NCBI RefSeq assembly: GCF_030867095.1
Contig: NC_081829.1
Coordinates: 46,559,036-46,623,035 of the forward strand
Direction of reading: 5' to 3'
DNA: 64,000 bases
Source: Alligator mississippiensis
Taxonomy: Eukaryota > Chordata > Crocodylia > Alligatoridae
Positions within the stretch are counted from its first letter, which is position 1, and each line of letters starts with the position of its first letter. Positions 45,678 through 55,519 of this stretch are shown piece after piece. The position numbers and the translations under genes are program-made. Under the pieces are notes generated by a model. It was given only the letters and a program-made list of their open reading frames with translations, was not told the origin of the DNA and ran no database searches.

Positions 45678-46230
45678 TCACACAAGGGCTGCCCCACCAG
45701 CCTTTCCTTGCTCCCTGTGCTGCTGCTTCACATCTCTGTTGTTTTTCCACCACCTATCGCACTTTTTGTTCCCACAAGTCCTTGAAAACCTCTCCTTGGA
45801 TCTCATAGATATTGTGCAGCATGCAGGCTCCAAAGTAAAGGGCATTAGATTTTCTGCATCCATGTCGAGCCAGCACGTAAGCACCCTCCATCATCCTTTC
45901 AGTAATCCAAAGAGACATTCCACTGCCATCCTGCAACTGCTGAGGTGGTAGTTAAAAATGAATGTCTGCGGGTCCGTGATGTTCCCTCCATAAGGCTTCA
46001 TGAACCGGGGCTTTAGGGGGTAGGCAGCATCCGCTAGTATGACGGGGGGAACGGTGACACCCCGAATCATTCTCTCCTCCATGCCAGGTGCGTAGTCTCC
46101 TTTCTCCGTGATGTCAGCCAGAGGGGAGTTTTGGAACACCCGCGCGTCATGCGCGCTGCTGGCCCACCCTGTAAAAATGTTAATGAACGAGCCCTGGTGG
46201 TCCACCACAGCTTACAGGATCATGAGGTCT
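45678..46230 (-). pseudogene. Harbinger transposase (HARBI1-like), C-terminal half
   Basis: DDE-type nuclease of the PIF/Harbinger family (DDE_Tnp_4-like), which cuts and joins transposon ends in the nucleus. The reading at 45,891-46,208 has VDHQGSFINIFTGW, then ILADAAYPLKPRFMKPY with the second catalytic Asp, and RMAVECLFGLLKG with the catalytic Glu. After a frameshift near 45,930 the frame continues to ACMLHNIYEIQGEVF, the usual C-terminal LHNICE motif. An in-frame TAA precedes the VVDHQG motif, where the family has Gln. The N-terminal half lies beyond the CR1 at 46,230-47,573. Identification is firm; the copy is inactive. Confidence 0.88.
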
Positions 46231-47573
46231 TTGAAAAAAAAGGTCCTGGGTCTTTGAAAAAATTATCAAGGCTCACATTTGTGAGAGCCCGGCAGGGCAA
46301 ATTATGCTGAGGGGAAACCAGCACGGGTTTGTGGCAGGCAGATCGTGCCTGACCAATCTAGTCTCCTTCTATGACCAGGTTACGAAACGCCTGGACACAG
46401 GAGGAGGGGTGAATGTTGTATACTTAGACTTCAGGAAGGCCTTTGATACGGTATCCCACCCCATACTGGTGAACAAGTTAAGAGGCTGTGATGTGGATGA
46501 CTACACAGTCCGGTGGGTGGCAAATTGGCTAGAGGGTCACACCCAAAGAGTCGTGGTGGATGGGTCGGTCTCGACCTGGAAGGGTGTGGGCAGTGGGGTC
46601 CTGCAGGGTTCGGTCCTTGGACCGATACTCTTTAATGTCTTCATCAGTGACTTGGACGAGGGAGTCAAATGTACTCTGTCCAAGTTTGCAGATGACACAA
46701 AGCTATGGGGAGAAGTGGACAAGCCAGAGGGCAGGGAACAGCTGCAGGCAGACCTGGACAGGTTGGACAAGTGGGCAGAAAACAACAGGATGCAGTTCAA
46801 CAAGGAGAAATGCAAAGTGCTGCACCTAGGGAGGAAAAATGTCCAGCACACCTACAGCCTAGGGAATGACCTGCTGGGTGGCATAGAGGTGGAAAGGGAT
46901 CTTGGAGTCCTAGTGGACTCCAAGATGAACATGAGCCGGCAGTGTGACGAAGCCATCAGAAAAGCCAATGGCACTTTATCGTGCATCAGCAGATGCATGA
47001 CGAATAGGTCCAGGGAGGTGAAACTTCCCCTCTATAGGGCGCTGGTCAGACCGCATTTGGAGTATTGCGTGCAATTCTGGGCGCCACACTTCAAGAAGGA
47101 TGCGGATAACCTGGAGAGGGTCCAGAGAAGGGCAACTCGTATGGTCAAGGGCCTGCAGACCAAGCCCTATGAGGAGAGACTAGAGAAACTGGACCTTTTC
47201 AGCCTCCGCAAGAGAAGGTTGAGAGGCAACCTTGTGGCTGCCTTTAAGTTCATCACGGGGGCGCAAAAGGGAATTGGTGAGTATTTATTCACCAAGGCGC
47301 CCCCGGGGGTTACAAGAAACAATGGCCACAAGCTAGCAGAGAGCAGATTTAGATTGGACATTAGGAAGAACTTCTTCACAGTTCGAGTGGCCAAGGTCTG
47401 GAACGGGCTCCCAAGGGAGGTGGTGCTCTCCCCTACCCTGGGGGTCTTCAAGAGGAGGTTAGATGAGTATCTAGCTGGGGTCATCTAGACCCAGCACTCT
47501 TTCCTGCTTATGCAGGGGGTCGGACTCGATGATCTATTGAGGTCCCTTCCAACCCTAACATCTATGAATCTAT
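46230..47573 (+). mobile_element. CR1 LINE inserted in the Harbinger transposase
   Basis: This 5'-truncated CR1 on plus runs from the RT domain to the 3' tail (GGGGTCGGACTCGATGATC, then ATCTATGAATCTATGA). Transposase sequence is interrupted between the VLCPTGKDM and MILxAVVDHQG segments exactly at its borders. Its reading frame (46,304-47,488) has no stop over 394 codons, so it is a relatively recent insertion compared with the other copies. The frame has lost the endonuclease and most of the 5' part, so it cannot move alone. Confidence 0.9.
46304..47488 (+). CDS. CR1 ORF2 fragment, reverse transcriptase and C-terminus
   Basis: An uninterrupted 394-residue frame covers CR1 RT motifs: LDFRKAFDTVSH (residues 41-52, first catalytic Asp), SGVLQGSVLGPILF (97-110), and SKFADDTKLWG (about 126-136, the FADD form of the YxDD box). 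It continues through the C-terminal CR1 segment with LYRALVRPHLEYCVQFWAPHFK and ERVQRRATRMV, to a natural end in AGVI and a stop before the 3' tail. Upstream, the fingers region and the endonuclease are missing, so it is a truncated copy. The first Met is internal to the family's protein, not a true start. There is no evidence that it is expressed. Confidence 0.85.
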   Translation: MLRGNQHGFVAGRSCLTNLVSFYDQVTKRLDTGGGVNVVYLDFRKAFDTVSHPILVNKLRGCDVDDYTVRWVANWLEGHTQRVVVDGSVSTWKGVGSGVLQGSVLGPILFNVFISDLDEGVKCTLSKFADDTKLWGEVDKPEGREQLQADLDRLDKWAENNRMQFNKEKCKVLHLGRKNVQHTYSLGNDLLGGIEVERDLGVLVDSKMNMSRQCDEAIRKANGTLSCISRCMTNRSREVKLPLYRALVRPHLEYCVQFWAPHFKKDADNLERVQRRATRMVKGLQTKPYEERLEKLDLFSLRKRRLRGNLVAAFKFITGAQKGIGEYLFTKAPPGVTRNNGHKLAESRFRLDIRKNFFTVRVAKVWNGLPREVVLSPTLGVFKRRLDEYLAGVI

Positions 47574-48150
47574 GAGGCATATCCTTTCCTGTAGGGCACA
47601 GCACTGGGATGTGAGTGCTGTCTAAAGCCCCCACACAGTTTGGGAACCCCTTCTCATTAAAGCTATCCATCATTTGTTGTGGATTTGCCAGGAAGATAAC
47701 TTTGTTATTAGTGATGTTCCTAAGCAGCTGGCATACCTTATGAGTCGCCTGCCCCACGGTGAAGGCAGCCACGCCAAACTGGTTGGCAGTGTAGCGAAGG
47801 CTGGATGGGCTGGCTAGCTTCATGATGGCCATTGCAACCCTCTTGTCTGGTGGGATGGACCAATGCACGTTTGTGTCTTGCCTCGTGATGTGTGGGCCCA
47901 CCATCGAGACGATATGGTAGAATGTATCCCTTTTCATTCAGAACATCTCCAGTCACTGCTGGTCATTCCAAGTGGTCAAGACGATTCACTTCTACCAGAC
48001 TGAGCTGCTCTCATGGGCCCACATCTTATGGATTTTGCTGGTCCTCCTGAGGTTTATCAACAGAGCCCAGTCAGATTCCACTTGTTCGCTTTGCTCCCCT
48101 GTGTACACTGTGTAACTTGTAAGAGCAGAAATTGCACAACTTGCCACTGA
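47574..48150 (-). pseudogene. Harbinger transposase (HARBI1-like), N-terminal half
   Basis: The reading from 47,937 down has MKRDTFYHIVSMVGPHITRQ, the helical HTH-like region (RVAMAIMKLASPSSLRYTAN, QFGVAAFTVGQATHKVC) and CVGALDSTHIPVLCP, where the Asp at residue 106 is the first catalytic residue of the DDE triad. CR1 sequence follows after residue 121. Upstream, 47,938-48,150 holds the degraded start with in-frame stops, including a TGA just before MKRD. Together with 45,678-46,230 it gives D, D and E all present. It runs opposite to the Myb-like gene, as in other two-gene Harbingers. Confidence 0.88.
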
Positions 48151-48155
48151 AAAGT

Positions 48156-50540
48156 GTAGTATCATAGAAGTAGGGTCGGAAGGGACCTTGTAGATCTTCA
48201 AGTCCGACCCCCTGCCTGGGCAGGAGAGAAACTGGGCTCAAGTGACCCCAGCCATGTAGGCATCGAGCTGCTTCTTAAAGACCCCCAGAGTAGGAGCCAG
48301 CGCCACTTCCCTTGGAAGTTGGTTCCAGATCCTAGCCACCCTAACTGTGAAGTAGTTCCTACGGATGCCTAATCTGAACCTACGCTCCAACAACTTGTGG
48401 CCATTATTTCTTGTTATCCCGGGGGGCGCGGGGGGGAAACAAGGTCTCCCCCAAACCCTTCTGGTCCCCCCTAATGAGTTTATAGACAGTCACAAGGTCC
48501 CCCCGCAGCCTTCTCTTGTGAAGGCTAAACAGGCTCAGGTCCCATAGCCTCTCATTGTAGGGTCTGCCCTGCTGTCCCCGGATCATGCATGTGGCCCTCC
48601 TCTGGACCCTCTCAATGTTGTCCACATCCCTCTTGAAGTGGGGCACCCAGAACTGGGCACAGTATTCCAGCTGTGGCCTGACCAGTGTCACATAGAGGGG
48701 GAGGATCACCTCCTTGGCCCTACTTGAGATGAACCTGTTGATGCACGATAGGGTCCGGTTAGCTCTGCCGACCGTGACCTCGCATTGTCGGCCAACGTTC
48801 ATCTTGGAGTCAGTGATGACTCCAAGATCCCTTTCTGCCTCCGTGCTCTCAAGAAGGGAGTTTCCCATCTTATAAGTGTGTTGCCAGTTACTACTGCCTA
48901 AGTGCAGCACCCTGCACTTGTCAGTATTGAAACGCATCCTGTTTTTGTCAGCCCACTCTTGCAACCTATCCAGGTATTTCTGCAGTCTTTCCCTCCCTGC
49001 TAGCGTGCCCACCTCACCCCAGATTTTGGTATCATCAGTGAATTTGAACAGGTTGCTTTTCACCCCATCGTCCAAATCGCTGATAAAGAAATTAAACAGT
49101 GCGGGCCAAAGGACCGAGCCCTGGGGGACCCCGCTGCCCAGTTTTTCAACGAGGATGGGGTGAGAGACAGTGTCAAAGGCCTTGCTGAAGTCCAGAAAGA
49201 CTACATCCACGGCGACACCTGCATCCAGTGCTTTTGTGACCTGATCGTAAAAGGCAATCAGGTTGGTCTGACATGAGCTGCCCCTAATGAAACCGTGCTG
49301 GTTGCCCCTCAGCATCACCCCTGATGCCGGCCCATCACAGATGTGCTCCTTGATGATCTTCTCAAACAGTTTCCCCAGACTGACGGGCCTATAGTTGCCC
49401 GGGTCCTCCCTCCTCCCTTTTTTAAAGATGGGGACCACATTGGCTATCTTCCAATCATCTGGCACCTGGCCCGAGCACCATGAGCGCTCATAAAGCCATG
49501 CCAAGGGCCCTACAATAACCCCTACTAGCTCCCTCAACACCCTGGGGTGGAGAGCATCTGGACCTGCTGACTTGAACACCTCCAGCCCCTCCAGAAGCAC
49601 TCTAACCCGGTCCTCCTCAACCTTAGGTCTTGGGGCATTCCCCTCGAGTCCGTTTGGAATCACAGTGGGGGAGTCCCAGTCCCTGCCCAAGAAAACGGAG
49701 GTGAAGAATTTGTTAAAGATGTCTGCCTTCTCTTCTGGTGCAACCACTAGATTGCCCAGCGTATCTTGCAGGGGCCCCACATTTCCCGGCACTTTCTTCA
49801 TCCTTCCTATATATTTGAAAAAGGACTTTTTATTATCCTTGATCTTGGACACTCGTCCTAGCTCTATGTCTGCCTTAGCTTTCCTAACAGCCCCCCTACA
49901 GACCCGAGCAGTGGAGGTATACTCTTCTTTGGAGATAATCCCCCCCCTTCCACTGGGTGTACTCTGCCTTTTGGCAACCAGGTATTCCCGGACTTCCTTG
50001 GTGAGCCAGGGAGGCTTTCGGGTACTCTTGCCCCCCTTGCTTCTTGTTGTGATTGTCACCTCTTGGGCCCTGAGTATTGTCTCAAGGAACGACCACTCAT
50101 CTTGGGCACTGAGTTCCCCTGCCCTCGAGAACCCCAGTGCCTCTCCCACCAATCTCCTCAACTCATTGAAGTTGGCCCTCCTGAAGTCTAGGGCTACCGC
50201 CTTGCTGTAGGCCCTTGACACCCTGTGCTGGATGATGAATTCCAGCAAGCGATGATCGCTATCACCCAAGTGGTCCAGGACCTGGAGCCCCCTTACTAGA
50301 TCATCGCCTGTGGCCAGGACCAGGTCCAACAAGGCATTTCCTCTGGTGGGACTGTGCACCTCCTGGGTTAAGTGGAGGTCCTGTATCTCGGCCAGGAATC
50401 TCCTAGAACGGTCCGACCTGGCTGACTGCTCCTCCCAGCAGATGTCCAGGTAATTTAGATCACCCATGACAACTACATCCTTTGCCTTAAGTGTCCTATT
50501 CCTGTTGAGGACTTCTTGAAGCATTCTACAGTAAAACAGC
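48156..50540 (-). mobile_element. Long CR1 LINE between the two Harbinger genes
   Basis: The 3' end is at 48,156 (ATCATAGAAGTAGGGTCGGA on plus). The body runs leftwards through the RT domain and part of the endonuclease, with the 5' break somewhere in 50,500-50,560 where the Myb-like sequence begins. A single open frame covers nearly all of it. The subfamily differs from the CR1 at 57.0-59.3 kb in its 3' tail and peptide. Confidence 0.9.
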
Positions 50541-50557
50541 ATACCTCCAACACCCAT
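48404..50557 (-). pseudogene. CR1 ORF2, endonuclease C-terminus plus reverse transcriptase, internally deleted
   Basis: This 717-codon frame carries the apurinic-type endonuclease motifs MGDLNYLDICW (about residues 31-41) and GDSDHRLLEF (98-107). A linker with RGAVRKAKADIELGRVSKIK follows, then RT motifs NVVPIFKKGRREDPGNYRPV (373-392), LDFSKAFDTVSH (455-466) and FTDDTKIWG (506-514). Compared with the sibling CR1 at 46.3 kb, about 45 residues between FDTVSHPILVEKLG and SGVPQGSVL are missing without loss of frame. The active-site box reads FTDD instead of FADD. The last residues diverge in a C-run near 48,420. The endonuclease N-terminus is absent. It is probably inactive but little decayed. 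Confidence 0.85.
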
Positions 50558-51746
50558 GGATCCAACTGGAGCCGGGAAGTACTGGAGGACTTAATCAACA
50601 TTTGGTCAGAGCAAAGGATCATAGACAAGCTGGAGAGTAGGAAGAATAAACCTGTTTATGTTGAGATCGCAAAAGGCATGCAAGCGCGAGGGCACAATCA
50701 TGTCTAGACCCATGTCTGGTTCAAGATTAAGTCCATCAGATTGGCATTTTACAGAGCAAAAGATGCCAACTCTTATTCTGGGGCATGTCACACACTTGCT
50801 CCCTTCTGTGACAAGCTGTCCATCATTCTCTGCAGAGATGTGGGTGACATCCCGGGTTTGCAGACTTTCAGCACTGGGGTTGGGCTGGAGGTGGAGGCGG
50901 AGGAGGAGATGGCAGCAGCAGCCCCTCCTCAGGTTGAAACCATGTCTCAGCCATTCAGAGGCTGCTCTGTGTTCCCTCCTGATGACCAGTTGCAGGAAGA
51001 AGCGTTGGTCACCTTAGAGTTATTCCCACTTAGCCTCCCCATTCCATGGAGTAGCATAGATAATGAATCAGAGGAGGTGGGGGGTCAGGAAGAAACATCT
51101 GGTAAGTCTCTTTTAATGTGCCTTTTGCCACTGCCAGGCAATTCCCAGCTTTGTGCTGGTTGGGTTTAGGGTACCAGGGAGGAGGGGTGAGGGGAAATTC
51201 ATGTGTTGTAGGTGGGTTGCCATGTTCTTTGGGTGGTGGTGCAGGCCAGCCGGGTTTGATAGCTAATTATTTGCTTTAATTAATTTGTTGCAGCTAGCAT
51301 AGGCAGTGGCAGCCATGGATGTGTTTCTCCCAGAGCAGCGAGCACTCATAAGTTTTGGGCAGTACAAGTGGTGCTACAGTTTTACAGGGTCATTTTCCAT
51401 GCCTGCCGGGATTTTGTACACTGCATGGTGGCAGGGGTGTACTTTCCTCCTCTTGGGGGGATGGCAACCATTGCTTTTTTCTTGTTTATCAGCTGCCGCA
51501 ACCTGCCAGGAACAGCACCCCTCTTGCACTTCAGCAGAGCACTGCAAAGATTTTCTCAGCAAGCAAAGACAGACCCATGAAACCTCATTCAAGGCTTTGG
51601 CAGACTCCTCAGTAGCCAGAGCAGAATGCAAAGCTGCCTGGCAGGACGAACTTCATGACTCCCTGCATAAGGACCGTGCCATCCTCGAGGAAGTGCAAGG
51701 ACACCATGAGGAATTTGAAAGATGCAGTCGACAAGTCCAGTGCTGA
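50516..51746 (+). pseudogene. Harbinger Myb/SANT-like DNA-binding protein gene with intron
   Basis: The first exon encodes a Myb/SANT-like trihelix domain (SNWSREVLEDLINIWSEQ, then YVEIAKGMQARGHN and RAKDANSYSGAC, PFCDKL), the partner protein that Harbinger transposons need for nuclear import and end recognition. An in-frame TAG at 50,705-50,707 splits the domain, but the frame continues to an acidic tail (NESEEVGGQEETS). A GTAAGT donor follows at 51,102 and a TTTGTTGCAG acceptor ends at 51,293. The next exon ends in a charged, coiled-coil-like helix (DELHDSLHKDRAILEEVQGH) that lies in another frame from the splice, so a shift or second intron exists. The true start may be lost to the adjoining CR1. 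Confidence 0.8.
51102..51293 (+). other. Predicted intron in the Myb-like gene
   Basis: The donor CTG|GTAAGTCT and the acceptor TTAATTTGTTGCAG|CT have consensus form, with a T/A-rich tract before the acceptor. Splicing joins exon 1 to an open frame without a stop for about 95 codons. The length of 192 bases is plausible. Confidence 0.6.
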
Positions 51747-52007
51747 GTTTCATAGTTCAAATGACATTTTCAAGGAGGCCTTAGAGAAATACCTATGACT
51801 CCTGAAAGGGAAAAGTCAGTCTGCTCCTCTTGCCTCTGTGCAAGACGAGCCTGTTACCCCTAACTCTGTGGGGTCACCGCAGAGCCATATGACTGCCAGC
51901 AGGGCCAGGAGCATGCCACTGTGTTTCAGGGAGATGGGGCGGTTCAGGGTCATGGTGGGGTGAAGGCGAAGAAGCCCAAGTAACAGCTGCAATACTCTGT
52001 TGCAAGC

Positions 52008-52013
52008 AATAAA
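52008..52013 (+). terminator. Polyadenylation signal for the Myb-like gene
   Basis: AATAAA lies about 260 bases after the last recognisable codons of the Myb-like gene, followed by T/G-rich sequence. It is the most likely 3' end of that transcript. Confidence 0.45.
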
Positions 52014-52190
52014 AGCTCATAGTTTCCTAGCTTTCTGTGTCTGCCTCCATATCCCCCCTTCCTTTCTTGGCTCACTCTACACAAAGCTTCCTGGTGTGTG
52101 TGTGTGTGTGTAACACCTGAGTAAGGCCTTTTGGTGGTGGGGGTGGCCTGGAATTTGCAGCTTTGCTTGCACACAACAATCTCTGCCTCT

Positions 52191-52500
52191 TCTGTCACCC
52201 TCCACCAGCCTGTCTTCCTTTTTTGCAAGCCACCGCCAACCAGCCACTTGCACAGGTACACTGGGGGGCGGGGGGCTGCAGGGATAGGTAAACAGGGGGG
52301 CTGCTTCCTGGCCTGAATAGACAAAGGCTGCCTCCTCTGTCACCTCCCACCTGGCTTGCTTTTATGCAAGCAACCACAAACCAGCCACTTGAAGAGGCTC
52401 ACTGGTGGGGCTGCAGGGGTAGGTAAACAGGGGCTGCTGCCTGGCCTGCACAGACAAAGGATGCCTTCTCTGTCACCCCCCATCAGCCTGGCTTGTGTGA
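52191..52500 (+). repeat. Tandem repeat, 2.3 copies of ~135-145 bp
   Basis: TCTGTCACC(T/C)(C/T)CCA...GCCACTTG...GGGCTGCAGGG(A/G)TAGGTAAACAGGGG...GACAAAGG repeats from 52,191, 52,336 and partly 52,469. It lies in the right half of the Harbinger element beyond the Myb-like gene. The small frames on it are not genes. Confidence 0.7.
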
Positions 52501-53960
52501 AACTCCAGAGCGAGGCCTAGGGTGGGGGCAGTGAGGCCCTGGGGTTTGCAGCTTTTCCTGTACACAAACCCAGGGACTTTGAAAACTTTTCCGCCTTCTT
52601 TTCACACCTTTTCCAGTCCAGCACCAGACTATCTGGTTTTCCACACCAAAATGAGGCTGCTGGGGGGGGTGTCCCCCTCAAGCACTATAAATTGGGGGAG
52701 CAGAGGTCATGGTGTGCATTCACTGTATTGATGAGGGAGGTTTGAGGTGGGTGAGGGAGCAGAGAAGGCACAGCAAGGGCAGAAAAGGACTCATCCCAGG
52801 AATGAGACTTGTCCCTGGGGGCCACAGCAATGAAAATCCAGGGTTTGCAAAGACTGCAGGCTGATAAAGTGGGGAATGTGTTACAACGTAGCAATGTGCT
52901 ACACTACACCATTGGTAAGTGACACCTGATAACACTTGTCTGTGCCCTGAGGGTTGTCTGTCATGTACATTTAAAAAAAACAAACCAAAAAAACAGTGAG
53001 TAGTTGCAGTGACCTCAACCTCCTCAGTGGCCTGTGGGCTCATCCCCGGTGAGTTCCACCTATGAAAGTTTTCTGGAGGAGAAAGGAAAAGAGAAGAAGA
53101 GGAGGGGGTGCTTGGTGCACAGTTGAAAAAATGGACTTTGCCAACCACACCCCCGCTCCTCCACACAGGGTCTTGGGATATATTACCTAAATATAATCTG
53201 GGACACTGCATACCCCAGCTGCCGAGCCTGGCAGGCAGTGTCTTGGTCTCACAGCTGTGGAAGGGATTGTGATGCAAGTTCAGGTTGCAATGTTGAAGGA
53301 AGTCATTTACTCCCTCCAACAATGTTTCAAAATATATAGTTGCAGAAAAATTACCATTCCCCCAGTACTGTCATAGCCATCATAGCGATTGGGAGCCATG
53401 GTTACTGCACTAGCAGTCGATGGAGTGCGAAGGGGTCACAGCAGGTGGAGGGTACCGAGAGAGGCGAGGCTGGAGGACAGGAGGGTACACAGGTGGTGGT
53501 GGTGGTAAGACATAGATAATAGGTGTGGGAACAATTAAGAGGGGGTAGAAAATGAAATTTCTCTGCCCCATCATTTTACCTTTGATAGAAAGTAATAAAA
53601 TTGTTAAAAGTAGAGGATAGGCAAACAAGCAAGGAAGCACACATGTCCCAACATGACCTGACTGTGGAGGAGGGAGGGGCTAGGAGTGAAGAGGGTAAAA
53701 AAAAGAACAGACAGCGCCACCTACTGGCTAAAGACCGGAACACAGTGGCCCCTCATGGAAAAGGGGATTAATTACAAGTCTTTGGAGTCTCTGCCTGTTT
53801 GCACAAACAAAACTGGCAGCAAAATTGAGCAGCATAGCACAAAAGCAATGCAGGCTAAAACATCTCAGAGTGGTGTTAGCATATGGCGCTAAATGGACTT
53901 TAAAGTGGCAGGAAATTCTGGGTCATGCAAACACAAATGCAGTCAAATTGCTGTAAATGG
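52501..53960. other. Non-coding right half of the Harbinger element
   Basis: I see no domain in the frames here, including the 200-codon minus frame at 52,720-53,322, which looks like chance. The region runs to the right terminus at 53,988 and is presumed to be transposon DNA. Confidence 0.4.
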
Positions 53961-53988
53961 GAAATTTCATGTTGTCTACATGTGCCCC

Positions 53989-54275
53989 TTTAGATAGACT
54001 TAATTTGGACTGATTTGGACTGATGTCTCAACTAGTCTGGAGTGGTACAGGCCAGTTAGGACTGATTTGATCTAAACTGCCAGTTTGGTGTAGACCAGTT
54101 TGGCTTGGTCTGACTTGGTTTGTTTAGGCAGCTTTAGACCAATACAAACCAGTATGGACTAGCATAGGCCAGTTTAGACTGGTGGAGCCTGGTTTGGACC
54201 AGTGTAGATCACTTTGAACTGTTTTGAACGGCACAGACTGGTTTGGTCTGGTTTAGACCAGTTTAGACTTGTTGG
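53989..54275. repeat. GTTTAGACCAGTTTGAA satellite, right part
   Basis: The same degenerate units as at 44,430-45,259 (TTTAGACCAGTTTAGAC, AGTTTGGACTGATTTGG) continue here, immediately outside the Harbinger right end. This marks the transposon's insertion site. Confidence 0.65.
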
Positions 54276-54500
54276 CTAAGTACAGAAGGTCAAAAATCCG
54301 GTTGAAAAAAGCAAAGGGTGAATTGATTAAATCTTTGCAGGCTAGTCTTAGCTGCACAGATTGAACTGATAAGCAAGTGAACAGACTTTCACTTTTGATT
54401 CCAGAAATGCACCCTTATCTAAATGTAGTGCAACACACAAGGCCACAGTACCCAGCCTGCTGGGCTTTCCACGGGCCCAGAAACCTGGCAGCAGGGGAGC
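54276..54500. mobile_element. hAT-like element left end
   Basis: CTAAGTACAGAAGGTCAAA followed by GAATTGATTAAATCTTTGCAG, TAG(C/T)CT and CTGCA(C)AGATT matches the left 110 bases of the element at 24,442. No right terminus is identified. The array of GTTTAGAC repeats ends exactly where it starts. Confidence 0.55.
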
Positions 54501-55495
54501 GGTTAGGGTCTGTCTTCTTATGTCACTTGGTCTAATGCCCTAGAGTGCAGGGAATACATCTCTGTGTGTGCAAGTTGTTCAGCCTGTTATGAGTCTTAGC
54601 GCACTGTTAAGTACAGGGTCAAACTCTTTAGTGTCACAACCTCTGGACCATACAGGAGCACAGTAATCTGGTGGGGCTATACCATTGCAAGTGCAGTGGT
54701 TCTCAGCACTCTAAAGCAGTGACCTGTGAAGAGACTTTATTGGTGACCTTCTGAATGTAATGTTTATAGGGGACGAAATGGTCTAATGTGACTCCTTGAT
54801 AAGTTGGGGGTATGCTCATGGGGAAGGATATGGTTGCCTACTCTGATATTCACTTTGTCCCTGTGGAAGAGTGATGATAATGATTTATCGATGTTCCCCA
54901 TTGACCTCATGCCTCAAACACCCGCTCCCAAATCCTTGCGCCACTGGCCTGGAATGAAGTAGAGTTGTCACGGCTGGTACCTCCTACTGTTGCTGGAGGC
55001 TTAGCAGTTTGTGTTACATTAAGTGACCATAAGTCTGGTTAATTGTCAACTGGCCATCCCATCCCTCAAGGTTGCATTGGTTTCCTGAGAGGGGCCGGGC
55101 CAGCATGTTTATGAGGTATCACTTTATGCAAAACAGCACCCAAACAGACTCCAAAAGACACTGACTTTTTTTTTTTCTGAGTCCCATAGCCAAGGTGTAA
55201 CCAACAGTCACAACTGTGGGTTTTCACTGATATGTCCCTGGGTACTGTTTGGCAGGGAACCTACTTCTGAGCACTGTTGAAAGTAAGGCACAGCAGGAAA
55301 TGGGAATTCTCCCTAGCAACCTGCCCCCTACTCCCTCCCTCCCACCCTATCCTCTTAGAGAACCAGAAAAGGCTCATTCCTCTGGGCCTGAACACTTTGG
55401 TTCTCAACTGTCCCAGCTTTCACAGCAGGGAGATAGAACCCAGGTGTCCATGTTTTCACAGCTGGGAGGTTCACACCATGGTCAGTGTTGATTTG
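54501..55495. other. Non-coding interval
   Basis: No gene or clear element is recognised. It has mixed composition and a T-run near 55,169. Confidence 0.45.
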
Positions 55496-55519
55496 TGACC
55501 AGCTTCCAGCCCTGGAGAC

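Larger units (their letters stand above)
45260..53988. mobile_element. PIF/Harbinger autonomous transposon remains, nested with two CR1s
   Basis: The two-gene layout is diagnostic: a HARBI1-type transposase on minus (45,678-46,230 and 47,574-48,150) and a divergent Myb/SANT-like gene on plus (50,516 to about 52,000). The right end at 53,988 reads GGGGCACATGTAGACAAC on the minus strand and is followed by TTT. The left end is uncertain; TTT then GGGCTGTGCG at 45,257 is the best candidate because GTTTAGAC repeats lie directly outside both points. Without the CR1 insertions (about 1.35 and 2.4 kb) the element would be about 5 kb. Stops and shifts make it inactive. Confidence 0.78.

Noticed and set aside
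52720-53322. 200-codon minus frame inside the Harbinger element
   Set aside because: It does not resemble transposase or Myb-like proteins, and the transposon already has both expected genes.
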